Below, piece after piece: positions 51,896 to 59,669 of a DNA stretch of 64,000 bases. Each line of letters begins with the position of its first letter. Positions within the stretch are counted from its first letter, which is position 1. This DNA is from an uncultured Spirochaetales bacterium. Its GTDB lineage: Bacteria > Spirochaetota > Spirochaetia > Sphaerochaetales > Sphaerochaetaceae. Where the stretch lies: the NCBI GenBank assembly GCA_949289305.1, contig CASENB010000014.1, forward strand, positions 1 to 64,000, in the 5' to 3' direction. The notes beneath the pieces are model-generated. The model was not told where the DNA came from and made no database searches. It saw only the letters and a list, made by a program, of their open reading frames with translations. Position numbers and translations under genes: made by a program.

Positions 51896-52359
51896 CAGGA
51901 GAACTTATCCAATACGCCTTCCACCTGATCTTTAGTGACCTTGCCGAACACCTCTCCTGCAATTGTCATTACAGGTGCAAGTCCGCAACAACCTACGCAT
52001 CTAACAGCCTCAAGAGAGAACTTCCCATCTTCTGTAAGCCCTCCGACCGTAAGACCTTTCTGTTTTCCAAGCTCCTCAATTATGATATCTCCGCCTTTGA
52101 GATAACATGCAGTGCCTAGACATACTTGAATATTGTATTTACCTGGTTTGTTTAGTTTGAAGAAATGATAGAACGTGACAACCCCCCAGATCTTAGCTAG
52201 AGGAATGTTAAGGCGGCGTGAAACTTCTTCAGCAGCCTCTCTGGAAATATAACCAAATTCTTGCTGAACATGGTGCAAAACCATGATCAAATTTCCTGGT
52301 TTATCTTTCCATTGGTCAACGAAAGCATTCAATTCTTCAGAAAATAAATTCTGAGACAT
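51895..52359 (-). CDS. hydC: Bifurcating hydrogenase NuoE-like 2Fe-2S subunit
   Basis: About 154 aa. It has the NuoE helical N-terminus (LIMVLHHVQQEFGYI, VTFYHFFKLNKPGKYNIQV) and the four 2Fe-2S ligands in CLGTAC and VRCVGCCGLAP. It passes electrons between HydB and HydA. ATG 52359 is chosen because AAGGAGAAGAT lies upstream; the frame extends to 52377. It is first in the hyd operon. Confidence 0.92.
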   Translation of the reverse strand: MSQNLFSEELNAFVDQWKDKPGNLIMVLHHVQQEFGYISREAAEEVSRRLNIPLAKIWGVVTFYHFFKLNKPGKYNIQVCLGTACYLKGGDIIIEELGKQKGLTVGGLTEDGKFSLEAVRCVGCCGLAPVMTIAGEVFGKVTKDQVEGVLDKFS

Positions 52360-52386
52360 ATATCTTCTCCTTTTCAATTCGGATAT

Positions 52387-52415
52387 ATAATAGCTAAAAA
52401 ATTACTGATTAGCAA
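52387..52415 (-). promoter_or_regulatory. hydC-A operon promoter
   Basis: Minus strand: TTGCTA (52410-52415), 17 bp, TATTAT (52387-52392); start point near 52380 with a ~21-nt leader carrying AAGGAG. The spacer/-35 boundary holds TGATTA, also seen in the rex promoter spacer. Confidence 0.6.
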
Positions 52416-52471
52416 TTATAAGACATATATTTTATTTGTAGAGAACATGTTTTCGACATATTTTCAGTTTA

Positions 52472-52507
52472 TTGACAGTAAATAGTGATTAATGTAATCT
52501 AAATCAC
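52472..52507 (+). promoter_or_regulatory. rex promoter with overlapping inverted repeat
   Basis: TTGACA (52472-52477), 17 bp, TAATCT (52495-52500). GTGATT (52485-52490) and AATCAC (52502-52507) form an inverted repeat that straddles the -10 box, a good operator position. It does not closely match the usual Rex site TTGTGAANNNNTTCACAA, so assignment to Rex is tentative. Confidence 0.55.
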
Positions 52508-52526
52508 ATAATGGAGAAAAATAATT

Positions 52527-53174
52527 ATGAATAGTGATATGCTTACGAGAATAACTAGGTACTATAGAGCACTTAATAGACTAAGATCGATCGGTTTAGA
52601 AAAAGTTTTTGCACATAATCTGGCTGATGCAGCTGGTGTAAATGCCGTGATAGTACGCAAGGACTTCTCCCTTTTAGGCATTCACGGACAGAAAAGAGGT
52701 GGTTACGACATTCTACCTCTGGTAAACAAACTTGCAGAAATCCTAGGCAAGGGAGATGCCCAGAACGTTATAATCGTTGGCTGCGGAAGAATCGGAAAAG
52801 CGCTGATGAACTACTCAGGATTTGAGCCGGATGGAATCAGAATCGTAGCAGGATTCGATACAGATCCGCTTGTTTATTCTGACGCATCAAATCCAATTCC
52901 TCTTTATCCAATGAGCCGTTTAGAAGAAGTAATTGAAGCATTGGAAGTAAAAATTGCAATACTGACCGTTCCGGAAAATGCCGCAGCTGACTGCTTTCAA
53001 AAACTGATAGATGCAAACATACAGGGAGTTCTTAACTTCTCTCCAGTCACGTTAAAAAGTCAGAACGTGGATGGCGTGCTGCGTCCTATTGTACACAATA
53101 TTAACATCGCACTAGAACTTGAACAGATCTTCTACGAGATACAATATCCTAAGAAAGTTAAAGATAATAATTGA
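52527..53174 (+). CDS. rex: Redox-sensing repressor Rex
   Basis: A 215-aa repressor that senses the NADH/NAD ratio. The N-terminal winged helix (residues 1-~80: TRITRYYRALNRLRSIG, VIVRKDFSLLGIHGQKRGGYD) is followed by a Rossmann fold with GCGRIGKALMNY, AGFDTDPL and ILTVPENAA. A final helix (ALELEQIFYEIQ) swaps in the dimer. It is divergent from the hydrogenase operon, which is its likely target: low NADH would keep hyd off. A weak GGAG precedes the ATG. Confidence 0.93.
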   Translation: MNSDMLTRITRYYRALNRLRSIGLEKVFAHNLADAAGVNAVIVRKDFSLLGIHGQKRGGYDILPLVNKLAEILGKGDAQNVIIVGCGRIGKALMNYSGFEPDGIRIVAGFDTDPLVYSDASNPIPLYPMSRLEEVIEALEVKIAILTVPENAAADCFQKLIDANIQGVLNFSPVTLKSQNVDGVLRPIVHNINIALELEQIFYEIQYPKKVKDNN

Positions 53175-53199
53175 TTTTGTTTTCCGTTTTTCTTAGTAT
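53171..53199 (+). promoter_or_regulatory. tRNA-Ala promoter
   Basis: TTGATT (53171-53176), 17 bp, TAGTAT (53194-53199), followed 11 nt later by the first base of the tRNA. The -35 box overlaps the rex stop codon. Confidence 0.65.
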
Positions 53200-53209
53200 T
53201 GCATATAGC

Positions 53210-53282
53210 GGGGAAATAGCTCAGTTGGTAGAGCATCAGGTTCGCAATCTGAGGGTCAGGGGTTCGACTCCCCCTTTCTCCA
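53210..53282 (+). tRNA. tRNA-Ala (anticodon CGC)
   Basis: A 73-nt cloverleaf: acceptor GGGGAAA/TTTCTCC with the G3.U70 wobble pair that marks alanine tRNAs, D arm GCTC-AGTTGGTA-GAGC, anticodon loop TTCGCAA (CGC), T loop TTCGACT. One mismatch (A.C) lies at the base of the T stem. CCA is not encoded. It reads GCG codons. Confidence 0.88.
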
Positions 53283-53313
53283 ATAGCAACTCTCAAAGGG
53301 TTGCTATTTTTTT
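53282..53313 (+). terminator. Terminator of tRNA-Ala
   Basis: AATAGCAAC (53282-53290) pairs perfectly with GTTGCTATT (53300-53308) around a 9-nt loop, then a T-run. The 3' strand also supplies the -35 box (TTGCTA) of the next gene. Confidence 0.85.
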
Positions 53314-53329
53314 GTCTTATTGCATTATT
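53301..53329 (+). promoter_or_regulatory. HAD gene promoter (leaderless start predicted)
   Basis: TTGCTA (53301-53306), 17 bp, ATTATT (53324-53329), 6 nt, ATG 53336. No Shine-Dalgarno. Confidence 0.5.
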
Positions 53330-53335
53330 AACTAT

Positions 53336-54010
53336 ATGGAAAAGAGAGACGTTATACTTGCCCTTGACTTCGATGGGACGCTATATCCTATTATCGATCA
53401 TGATTCAGAACAAATGCTCGCGATGAAAGTCAGAAACAGCAGCAACAAAGAGATGATAGATCATTTCATTGACAGCGATAAAAGAGGAAAGCTAAGTCCA
53501 AAAGAATTCAACGCACTATTTGAAAAGTACCTTAAAGGGCATGATGAAGGCCTTGTTGAAAATGTAATAGAAGACATACTCTCCTACTTCGACAGAAAAA
53601 ACCTCATTCCATTAAAAGAGATTGTAGAAAAAGAGAATGTTCATCTGGCAGTTCTTTCCTGCGGAACGGATCTTTTAATATATTCCTTTCTAAAGAAAAC
53701 CGATCTACTAGAGCACAAGGAACATATTCTTGCGAAAGAGATGAAGGTAATAGACGGCAAGATGGACGGCCTAATATATCATGTGAAGGATATAAAGGAC
53801 AAAGGAGAAAAGATAAAAGAACTGAGAGCTCTGTATGAAGATCCTGTAGTAGTCGCAGTCGGGGATGGTCCTACGGACTATTACATGCTAAAGGAAGCTG
53901 ACAGGCCATTTATAATAACGTGGGAAAAAGAGAAATGTTCATCTCAATTTCCTGCTATTACAAATTTCTTAGAATTGAAAAATTTTCTTGAGTTAGATGG
54001 AATAATATAA
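53336..54010 (+). CDS. HAD-superfamily phosphatase (subfamily IB-like)
   Basis: About 224 aa. Motif I is LALDFDGTLYP at residues 8-18, motif II is LSCGTD near 105, and motif IV is VVAVGDGPTDYYMLKEAD near 175. The small helical cap is like the MtnX/SerB-type IB group. Substrate unknown. ATG 53336 is the first sensible start: the open frame runs back through the tRNA gene, which cannot be coding. No ribosome-binding site is seen. Confidence 0.8.
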   Translation: MEKRDVILALDFDGTLYPIIDHDSEQMLAMKVRNSSNKEMIDHFIDSDKRGKLSPKEFNALFEKYLKGHDEGLVENVIEDILSYFDRKNLIPLKEIVEKENVHLAVLSCGTDLLIYSFLKKTDLLEHKEHILAKEMKVIDGKMDGLIYHVKDIKDKGEKIKELRALYEDPVVVAVGDGPTDYYMLKEADRPFIITWEKEKCSSQFPAITNFLELKNFLELDGII

Positions 54011-54053
54011 ACAGGCTAATTATATCTAACTTAGAAAAATGGAATTTTTTCTG

Positions 54054-54082
54054 TTTACATCCTAAAAAGGTCGGGTTAATAT
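54054..54082 (+). promoter_or_regulatory. TetR gene promoter
   Basis: TTTACA (54054-54059), 17 bp, TAATAT (54077-54082). Transcription would start near 54089, leaving a ~10-nt leader with GGAGA before ATG 54100. Confidence 0.55.
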
Positions 54083-54099
54083 TTTTAAAAGGAGAGACG

Positions 54100-54702
54100 A
54101 TGACAAAAGCAGAGAGAACGAAACTTAGTAAGGAGAAAATTCTTAATGCTGCCATCCATGAATTTGGAACTTCTAATTTCGCAAATGGCATAATGAACGT
54201 CATCTGCAGCAAATACGGAGTTTCAAAAGGTCTCGTATATCACAACTTTGAGAATAAAGAGGATTTATATCTTGCTACTGTCGATCGCACTCTCTTAGAC
54301 ACTGCAAAATATATCAGCGAAGGGGTGTATGATACGACAAAAGCAGAAGATCGTCTTAAAGAGATCATAGAGCGCATCAGGGAGTACTTTGATATGAATC
54401 CTCTATATAAAAATCTCTTCTTCTATTCAAGCTATCTTCCGCCAGATGGACTGGAAGAAAGACTAAAGGAAAAAAGGAAAATCCTGTTTAAAACGATATT
54501 CAACGAATTCTCGTCGTTCGACATAAAAGGAAATACGGAAAGAGAGTATGGAGAACTCTATGCGTGCATAATCGGAGAAGGCCTTATAACAATAACAAAA
54601 GACAGGATTAAAAGCATTAAAGACGCTAGCCTGCTGCAAAGCATGCAGGATGAGATTCTAAATCCAATAATACCTTTAATCACTAACGGTCTTTTTGCTT
54701 AA
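54100..54702 (+). CDS. TetR/AcrR-family regulator
   Basis: A 200-aa repressor. Residues ~8-55 are the TetR helix-turn-helix: KEKILNAAIHEFGTSNFANG, then VICSKYGVSKGLVYHNFENKEDLY. The C-terminal ligand domain is unassigned. AAAAGGAGAG precedes the ATG. Its target is unknown. It overlaps the convergent ogg gene by 4 nt. Confidence 0.88.
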   Translation: MTKAERTKLSKEKILNAAIHEFGTSNFANGIMNVICSKYGVSKGLVYHNFENKEDLYLATVDRTLLDTAKYISEGVYDTTKAEDRLKEIIERIREYFDMNPLYKNLFFYSSYLPPDGLEERLKEKRKILFKTIFNEFSSFDIKGNTEREYGELYACIIGEGLITITKDRIKSIKDASLLQSMQDEILNPIIPLITNGLFA

Positions 54703-55442
54703 TTTCCCTTGCTCCTAATCCAAGAAAACAGATACTGCTGGCTAAGCGCCTCATATGGGGCGAAGTATGTCTTGTCTTTTCCAGGATAATACTCGTTCAT
54801 AACCCTCTTCATCCATACGTCTATAGGAAAACCATCCCTCTTCTGATATGAGAAAATCAGAATGCATGAAGCAACCTTAGGGCCTATCCCCTTAATCGTC
54901 ATTAAAAGTTTTTCCGCCTCATCGAAATCAAGATCATAGACATCTTTAAGAATATCGGCTTTCATTACGGCATCATAGATAAAAGGAGCTCTGAATCCAC
55001 AGCCAAGTTCTCTTAGTCTTTCAACAGAAACACGCTTCATTTCATCTGCTGTAGGAAAACTGTAATAGCCAGGTTCCACCATATGCCCGTACTCTTTGGA
55101 TATTCTGTCATAAAGACCTTTAATACGCTTGATATTATTATTCTGGCTTAATATGAATGAAATTGTAGTTAAAAAAGGTTCCTGCTTAAGAAGCCTTATA
55201 GTTCCAACACTCTCTGTAGCCTCTTTTAAAATTCCGTCTTTTTTAGCAATCTCTTCTTTCGCCTTCTCATAGTCGTATGCAAAGTCAAAATAATCATATA
55301 GATACGGATCCCTCTTTGCGTCCTCAAGTGTTTCTATCCTATAAACCTTTTCATTAAGCACAGCGGAAAAAACTCCGCCATCCTCTTCTTTCCAAGAAAA
55401 GCTCTGACCGCCAAGAAGGGTCTCTCTTAAGTTCTCTTTCAT
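54699..55442 (-). CDS. ogg: 8-oxoguanine DNA glycosylase/AP lyase
   Basis: A 247-aa HhH-GPD enzyme of the OGG type that excises 8-oxoguanine. The N-terminal OGG domain has LGGQSFSW. ISFILSQNNNIKRIKGLYDRI is a family helix. The hairpin and catalytic Lys lie in MTIKGIGPKVASCILIF, and the catalytic Asp is in FPIDVWMKRV. A perfect TATAAT box ends 6 nt before the ATG, inside the tail of the upstream gene, and no ribosome-binding site is present. Confidence 0.88.
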   Translation of the reverse strand: MKENLRETLLGGQSFSWKEEDGGVFSAVLNEKVYRIETLEDAKRDPYLYDYFDFAYDYEKAKEEIAKKDGILKEATESVGTIRLLKQEPFLTTISFILSQNNNIKRIKGLYDRISKEYGHMVEPGYYSFPTADEMKRVSVERLRELGCGFRAPFIYDAVMKADILKDVYDLDFDEAEKLLMTIKGIGPKVASCILIFSYQKRDGFPIDVWMKRVMNEYYPGKDKTYFAPYEALSQQYLFSWIRSKGN

Positions 55443-55445
55443 GGC

Positions 55446-56387
55446 TCAATTATACGTAAAGATGCATTTAAGAGCCAGATGGTCTGAGTAGCCTGATTGA
55501 GTGTCGATAGAAAATATTTTCGGCGTCCCGTCATCGTTTAAAGCAGATGGCGGATAAACAATATATGCACTCTCATATTCAAGAGAAAAACCATCGAATG
55601 CCGCACTGTTGAATATGATATTATCATACATATACCATGAGCCTTCATAGTAATAAGTTGACATATCTGCCGCTTCCGATAATGAAGGAGCGAAAAACAC
55701 GGCATTTGAAACAAGGCCTCTATCCCCTGTCACAAGCAGAGGAGCATCCAATCCAGTCGCAGCATCTACAAAAGACGGTCCTATCCTTGGATCTTCATTA
55801 AAATCTCCAGCAGCAATTGATAAAGATGAGGAAGAAGACAAAAGCCTGCTTAAATGCGAGAAGGAAGAAAATCGTTCTTCATATCCTCCGTCGATCTGAC
55901 TTTTTGCATGGATGTTAAATATCCTAACCTCTTCATTATTAATATAAAGAACTATTTCAATTATTGGCCTAGGACCGAGATCAGAATGCACCTTAACATC
56001 TTTTATAGGAATACGACTAATAAAAGCAACCGAAATCGGACTATTAATGTTAGATATTGCATAATATTTATACCCTTTTCTTGCCATCCTTCCGCTCATC
56101 AGATCTTTAAGCACTTTCTCACTTTCAATCTCCTGAAGAGCGTATACATCAGCTTCTCCTATATCGCTTAAAAAGAAATCCTGATAGAGCCTTATTCTTT
56201 TCTTATACTCTTGCTCTCCATATCCGGCAGAAGAAACGAAAGGATAATACTCATTACCTGTCTCTTCATCGTCAAAGAACAGGTACATGTTATAGCTTAG
56301 TATACTAAAGCTTTTTCTCTCTTCATTCTTGCATGATGAGAGGAGTAAAAAAATAAGGGTAATAAGAAGTAAAAGCAATCTCTTCAT
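55446..56387 (-). CDS. Endonuclease/exonuclease/phosphatase-family lipoprotein
   Basis: A 313-aa lipoprotein: signal RLLLLLITLIFLLLSSCK with lipobox LSSC. The EEP fold follows with ILSYNMYLFFDD (metal Asn), YALQEIES (metal Glu), FNIHAKS (His), AAGDFNEDPR (Asp/Asn) and a final SDHLALKC (Asp-His). It likely cleaves DNA, RNA or phospholipid headgroups outside the inner membrane. A TTAACA-17-TATAGG promoter leaves only 5 nt before the ATG. Confidence 0.85.
   Translation of the reverse strand: MKRLLLLLITLIFLLLSSCKNEERKSFSILSYNMYLFFDDEETGNEYYPFVSSAGYGEQEYKKRIRLYQDFFLSDIGEADVYALQEIESEKVLKDLMSGRMARKGYKYYAISNINSPISVAFISRIPIKDVKVHSDLGPRPIIEIVLYINNEEVRIFNIHAKSQIDGGYEERFSSFSHLSRLLSSSSSLSIAAGDFNEDPRIGPSFVDAATGLDAPLLVTGDRGLVSNAVFFAPSLSEAADMSTYYYEGSWYMYDNIIFNSAAFDGFSLEYESAYIVYPPSALNDDGTPKIFSIDTQSGYSDHLALKCIFTYN
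55449..55454 (-). promoter_or_regulatory. ogg -10 box (leaderless start predicted)
   Basis: Minus-strand TATAAT, exact consensus, ends 6 nt before ATG 55442. The -35 position (TGGCTC) is poor. Confidence 0.5.
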
Positions 56388-56392
56388 ATTAC

Positions 56393-56421
56393 CCTATATG
56401 CAAAAACTCAACTTTTGTTAA
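56393..56421 (-). promoter_or_regulatory. EEP lipoprotein promoter
   Basis: Minus strand: TTAACA (56416-56421), 17 bp, TATAGG (56393-56398), 5 nt, ATG 56387. AGGG within this stretch could also act as a short Shine-Dalgarno. Confidence 0.45.
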
Positions 56422-56981
56422 ATTTCTCTTTTGTTCTTTATGATCCTTGAGACAATTCCATACTCTTGAGCCTCTTTAGCGTTAAGCCAATAGTCTCTCT
56501 CGGTATCCTTACTTACATCTTCAACGTCTTTTCCTGTAGCGTCTGCAATGAGCTGATCTAAAGACTTTCTAAGCTCCTCCATCTTCTCTGCCTGTATCTG
56601 CATATCGCTTGCAACGCCTTTCATCTGGGAAAGAGGCTGATGAATAAGATATGTAGAATGTTCAAGCGCAAGACGCTTCTCCTTGTCTGCTGCAAGATAG
56701 ATTAGAGCTGCCGCTGATGCGATAAGCCCTTCACCGATAACGTACACGGGAGATGATACGAACTTTATCATGTCGTGGATTGCAAAACCTGAATAGACGT
56801 CACCTCCAGGACTGTTGATATATACGTAGATAGGATCTGAACTCTCGTCATCTAGAACAAGGATTGATTTTGTAAAACTGTCCGCTTGATCTTTGTTTAT
56901 TTCACCTGAAATGAGAATGCTTCTAGTCTTTAAAAGCCTCTCATCCATTCCATTTGCTTTATTTTCTTTTTTTTCGTCCAT
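56418..56981 (-). CDS. clpP: ATP-dependent Clp protease proteolytic subunit
   Basis: A 187-aa serine protease subunit of the tetradecameric Clp barrel. The catalytic triad is Ser in GLIASAAALIYLAA, His in YLIHQPLSQ and Asp in TERDYWLNAKEA. YINSPGGDVYSGFAI is also conserved. No ATPase partner gene is adjacent. TAAATT ends 6 nt before the ATG, with TTAACT 17 bp above, and no Shine-Dalgarno is seen. Confidence 0.92.
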   Translation of the reverse strand: MDEKKENKANGMDERLLKTRSILISGEINKDQADSFTKSILVLDDESSDPIYVYINSPGGDVYSGFAIHDMIKFVSSPVYVIGEGLIASAAALIYLAADKEKRLALEHSTYLIHQPLSQMKGVASDMQIQAEKMEELRKSLDQLIADATGKDVEDVSKDTERDYWLNAKEAQEYGIVSRIIKNKREI

Positions 56982-56987
56982 AGGATG

Positions 56988-57016
56988 AATTTAACATATC
57001 TTGAGATATAAGTTAA
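56988..57016 (-). promoter_or_regulatory. clpP promoter (leaderless start predicted)
   Basis: Minus strand: TTAACT (57011-57016), 17 bp, TAAATT (56988-56993), 6 nt, ATG 56981. It lies back to back with the era promoter. Confidence 0.5.
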
Positions 57017-57018
57017 GC

Positions 57019-57047
57019 TTTCAAAGCTTTCTATTTTCTACTAATAT
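57019..57047 (+). promoter_or_regulatory. era promoter (leaderless start predicted)
   Basis: TTTCAA (57019-57024), 17 bp, TAATAT (57042-57047), 6 nt, ATG 57054. No ribosome-binding site. Confidence 0.5.
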
Positions 57048-57053
57048 TTAATC

Positions 57054-57947
57054 ATGAAAAGTGCAACAGTATCTGTAATAGGAAGGCCAAGTGCAGGAAA
57101 AAGCACTATGGTAAACACAATATGCGAGATGAAAGTCAGCATAACAAGCCCAACCCCGCAGACTACGAGAAACAAGATCAGGGGAATTTATACGGATCAG
57201 AGGGGACAGCTGGTTTTTTTGGATACCCCAGGCTACCATCTATCAGAAAAGACAATTAACAAGAAGATGCAAGATGTAACGCTATCTGCGTTAACAGAGT
57301 CGGATATCATACTTTACATACTTGATGGGAAAAGAGCCCAGAAGAAGGAAGAGGAGACTCTTGCAGATCTCATAAAAGAAGCAAAAGTTCCTCTTGTAAT
57401 TGCGATCAACAAAAAAGACGTAATGAATAAAGACGAGGAAGAGGATGCCGTATTCTTTGTCAGAACTAGATTCAAAGACGCTCCTATAGTGTTCACATCA
57501 TCAAAAGAGGATGAAGGAGTTGACGATCTTTTAATAGAACTATTCAAGCTAGCTCCAGAAGGAGAACTGATGTACGACGAGAGTGCATATACCGACCAGA
57601 ATCTAGAATTTAGAATCTCGGAAATCATCAGAGAAAAAACTATCAATCTTCTAACAGATGAACTTCCTCATGCCATATTCGTTGAAGTATCAGACCTTGA
57701 ATACGACGAGGAGGAAAAGAAAGTTTGGATAAGAGCGTTCATAAACACAGAGCGCGACGGACAGAAAGGAATTATTGTCGGAAAAGGCGGAGAAAATATA
57801 AAGAGGATCAGAAAGGAATCATTTAAAGAAATAAAGAGGATATTCCCTGGCTCGAAGCTTGAACTTGATCTAAGAGTAAAGGCGGTAGACAAATGGAGGA
57901 ACAACCAAGCCGTGCTGGACAAAATATTCAGAGATATGAGTAAATAA
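57054..57947 (+). CDS. era: Ribosome-assembly GTPase Era
   Basis: A 297-aa GTPase that helps mature the 30S subunit. G1 is GRPSAGKSTMVN at residues 9-20, G2 TTRNKIRG, G3 DTPGYHLS, G4 INKKDVM and G5 TSSKED. The C-terminal KH domain (~200-297) has IIVGKGGENIKRIR, the 16S rRNA-binding GxxG. Length is normal. Its start lies 72 bp from the divergent clpP start. Confidence 0.94.
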   Translation: MKSATVSVIGRPSAGKSTMVNTICEMKVSITSPTPQTTRNKIRGIYTDQRGQLVFLDTPGYHLSEKTINKKMQDVTLSALTESDIILYILDGKRAQKKEEETLADLIKEAKVPLVIAINKKDVMNKDEEEDAVFFVRTRFKDAPIVFTSSKEDEGVDDLLIELFKLAPEGELMYDESAYTDQNLEFRISEIIREKTINLLTDELPHAIFVEVSDLEYDEEEKKVWIRAFINTERDGQKGIIVGKGGENIKRIRKESFKEIKRIFPGSKLELDLRVKAVDKWRNNQAVLDKIFRDMSK

Positions 57948-57977
57948 GCAATACTAACTAATTATTTAATATTAAAA

Positions 57978-58003
57978 AGAGGGATGCGTTTTGCATCCCT
58001 TAT
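57978..58003. terminator. Bidirectional terminator between era and lysS
   Basis: GGGATGC (57981-57987) pairs with GCATCCC (57993-57999). TTATTTTAAT follows on the plus strand and CTCTTTTTAAT on the minus strand, so it can stop both convergent genes. It is the only convergent coding pair in the window with a clear terminator. Confidence 0.82.
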
Positions 58004-58004
58004 T

Positions 58005-59588
58005 TTAATATTTAGAAAGAATTTGCAAAATTTTCTCTTTTCCTACCGTCTTAATAAAACCTGCAAGTTTCGGCCCTTTCTCTTTTGAAATTAAAGCGCG
58101 ATATGTAAGAGTAAAGAAATCCGCATTTTCAATGCCGTTATCTGCTGCAGCCTTATATATGTATGTGCTGAACTCCTTCTCGTTCATTTCATCGAGATAC
58201 GAATTGACGTAAGATGCGAGATCCTTTAAAGCCTGTCTCTCGTTATCTTTTACATCTATTGGATCTGTTGTTGTGGCTAATGACCATTTAAACTCCTCAG
58301 GAGCATACTTTTCAAGCCAGTTCTTAGCACATACAAGCCTTGCTCTAAGCCTGTCTTTCTGTCCCTCTGTCACATCGCTAATGCTCTCTAACGCTTCATC
58401 TACGTTCGACTCGTGAATCAAAAAAAGGTTGCACAAATGCCTGAATGGCGCCTGATAGCCAGGCTCCGTAGGAATATGATCAGAGTCGACCTGAGAGAGT
58501 TCGTAAATCCTCTTCTCTTTCTCTTTTCTTTGCTCTTTGACATCAAGAAGGCCGAAGTAAATCCTTTCGCAGTTATCATAGTCCTCATAGATTTTCAAAA
58601 CATCAAGATCGAACGAGATTGCAAACTCAGAGTTAGGTCTTGTTCCGACGAACATATAACGTACGATCTCTGGCGTATAGATTTCAAGAACGTCATAAAG
58701 ATCTGCAACCTCTCCGCCAGAACTGCTGATCTTGCCTCCCATGCCTTTTAATTTAATGAAATCATAACGCATTGAAACAGGTGCGGTGCCACCAAAGAGT
58801 TCAACAACCTTTTTTGACGTGTCATAGCTTCCGCCTTCTGTTAAGTGGTCTTTTCCTCCCGGTTCGAAATCAACACCTTCCTTAGCCCATCTCATAGGCC
58901 AGTCAACACGCCAAGGAAGTTTCGTGTTAGGAGTGCTTCTTATGTCTATCGTCTCACTCTTATTCTCATCTAGATCGGTATATGTGATTTTATACTCACC
59001 ATCCCAATCCGTTACTTTCGTATTATCCTTATCTGTAAAAGAAGAGAATACAGAAACAGGGAACCAGTCGTCTCCAAGCGGTTCTGTTCTCCATTCATTC
59101 AAAATAGCTTTAATCTCTTCTTTCTTCTCAAGAGCCCTCTTTATCCCTTCTGCGTAATATCCTGCTCTGTATCTTGCTGCCTGATATATGTATTCAGGAT
59201 AAATGCCGACCGTCGGAAGGATGTTTTCTACCCTTACTTCGTTCGCTCTTGCATAGTTTTCAGCAACTCCTGAAGTATCAGGAACAAGCGTTATAGGTTT
59301 TCTCAAATATGAAGCAAGAAGTTCAGGATCTTTCATGTTCTTAGGAACTTTTCTAAATACGTCATAGTCGTCCCATGAATAAATAAACCTTACGTTTTTT
59401 CCTCTTTCTCTTAACGCCCTGACTACGAGATCTACAGTAATAATCTCTCTGAAGTTTCCTATATGAACAGTTCCGGATGGGGTGATTCCGCTAGCGCATG
59501 TATATAAAGGCTTCTCACCCTTTTCCCTTATGATTCTCTCCGCCATTTGATCGGCCCAATGGCTCATATTATTCTTGTTATCACTCAT
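58005..59588 (-). CDS. lysS: Lysyl-tRNA synthetase, class I
   Basis: A 527-aa synthetase with the class I Rossmann signatures: HIGN in SGTVHIGNFREI and the KMSKS-equivalent GMGGKISSSGGE. Other family motifs are YSWDDYDVFRKVPKN and GGKDHLTEGGSYDTSK. Class I LysRS occurs in archaea, spirochaetes and a few other bacteria, so it is an identity clue. A TTGCAA-17-GATAAT promoter ends 6 nt before the ATG, with no Shine-Dalgarno. Confidence 0.95.
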   Translation of the reverse strand: MSDNKNNMSHWADQMAERIIREKGEKPLYTCASGITPSGTVHIGNFREIITVDLVVRALRERGKNVRFIYSWDDYDVFRKVPKNMKDPELLASYLRKPITLVPDTSGVAENYARANEVRVENILPTVGIYPEYIYQAARYRAGYYAEGIKRALEKKEEIKAILNEWRTEPLGDDWFPVSVFSSFTDKDNTKVTDWDGEYKITYTDLDENKSETIDIRSTPNTKLPWRVDWPMRWAKEGVDFEPGGKDHLTEGGSYDTSKKVVELFGGTAPVSMRYDFIKLKGMGGKISSSGGEVADLYDVLEIYTPEIVRYMFVGTRPNSEFAISFDLDVLKIYEDYDNCERIYFGLLDVKEQRKEKEKRIYELSQVDSDHIPTEPGYQAPFRHLCNLFLIHESNVDEALESISDVTEGQKDRLRARLVCAKNWLEKYAPEEFKWSLATTTDPIDVKDNERQALKDLASYVNSYLDEMNEKEFSTYIYKAAADNGIENADFFTLTYRALISKEKGPKLAGFIKTVGKEKILQILSKY

Positions 59589-59594
59589 GGCTTT

Positions 59595-59623
59595 ATTATC
59601 TCAAAGAGATGCTTTTCTTGCAA
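59595..59623 (-). promoter_or_regulatory. lysS promoter (leaderless start predicted)
   Basis: Minus strand: TTGCAA (59618-59623), 17 bp, GATAAT (59595-59600), 6 nt, ATG 59588. One of the best matches in the window. Confidence 0.7.
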
Positions 59624-59669
59624 GGTGGAGACTATGCAAGAAAAAATGCATGCGTTAGAATATGAAGAC

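Noticed and set aside
53171..53335. Open reading frame running through the tRNA-Ala gene into the HAD gene
   Set aside because: It would translate a tRNA and its terminator; the HAD similarity begins only at ATG 53336.
54011..54099. Small RNA or riboswitch before the TetR gene
   Set aside because: Only a plain promoter (TTTACA-17-TAATAT) and ribosome-binding site are visible.
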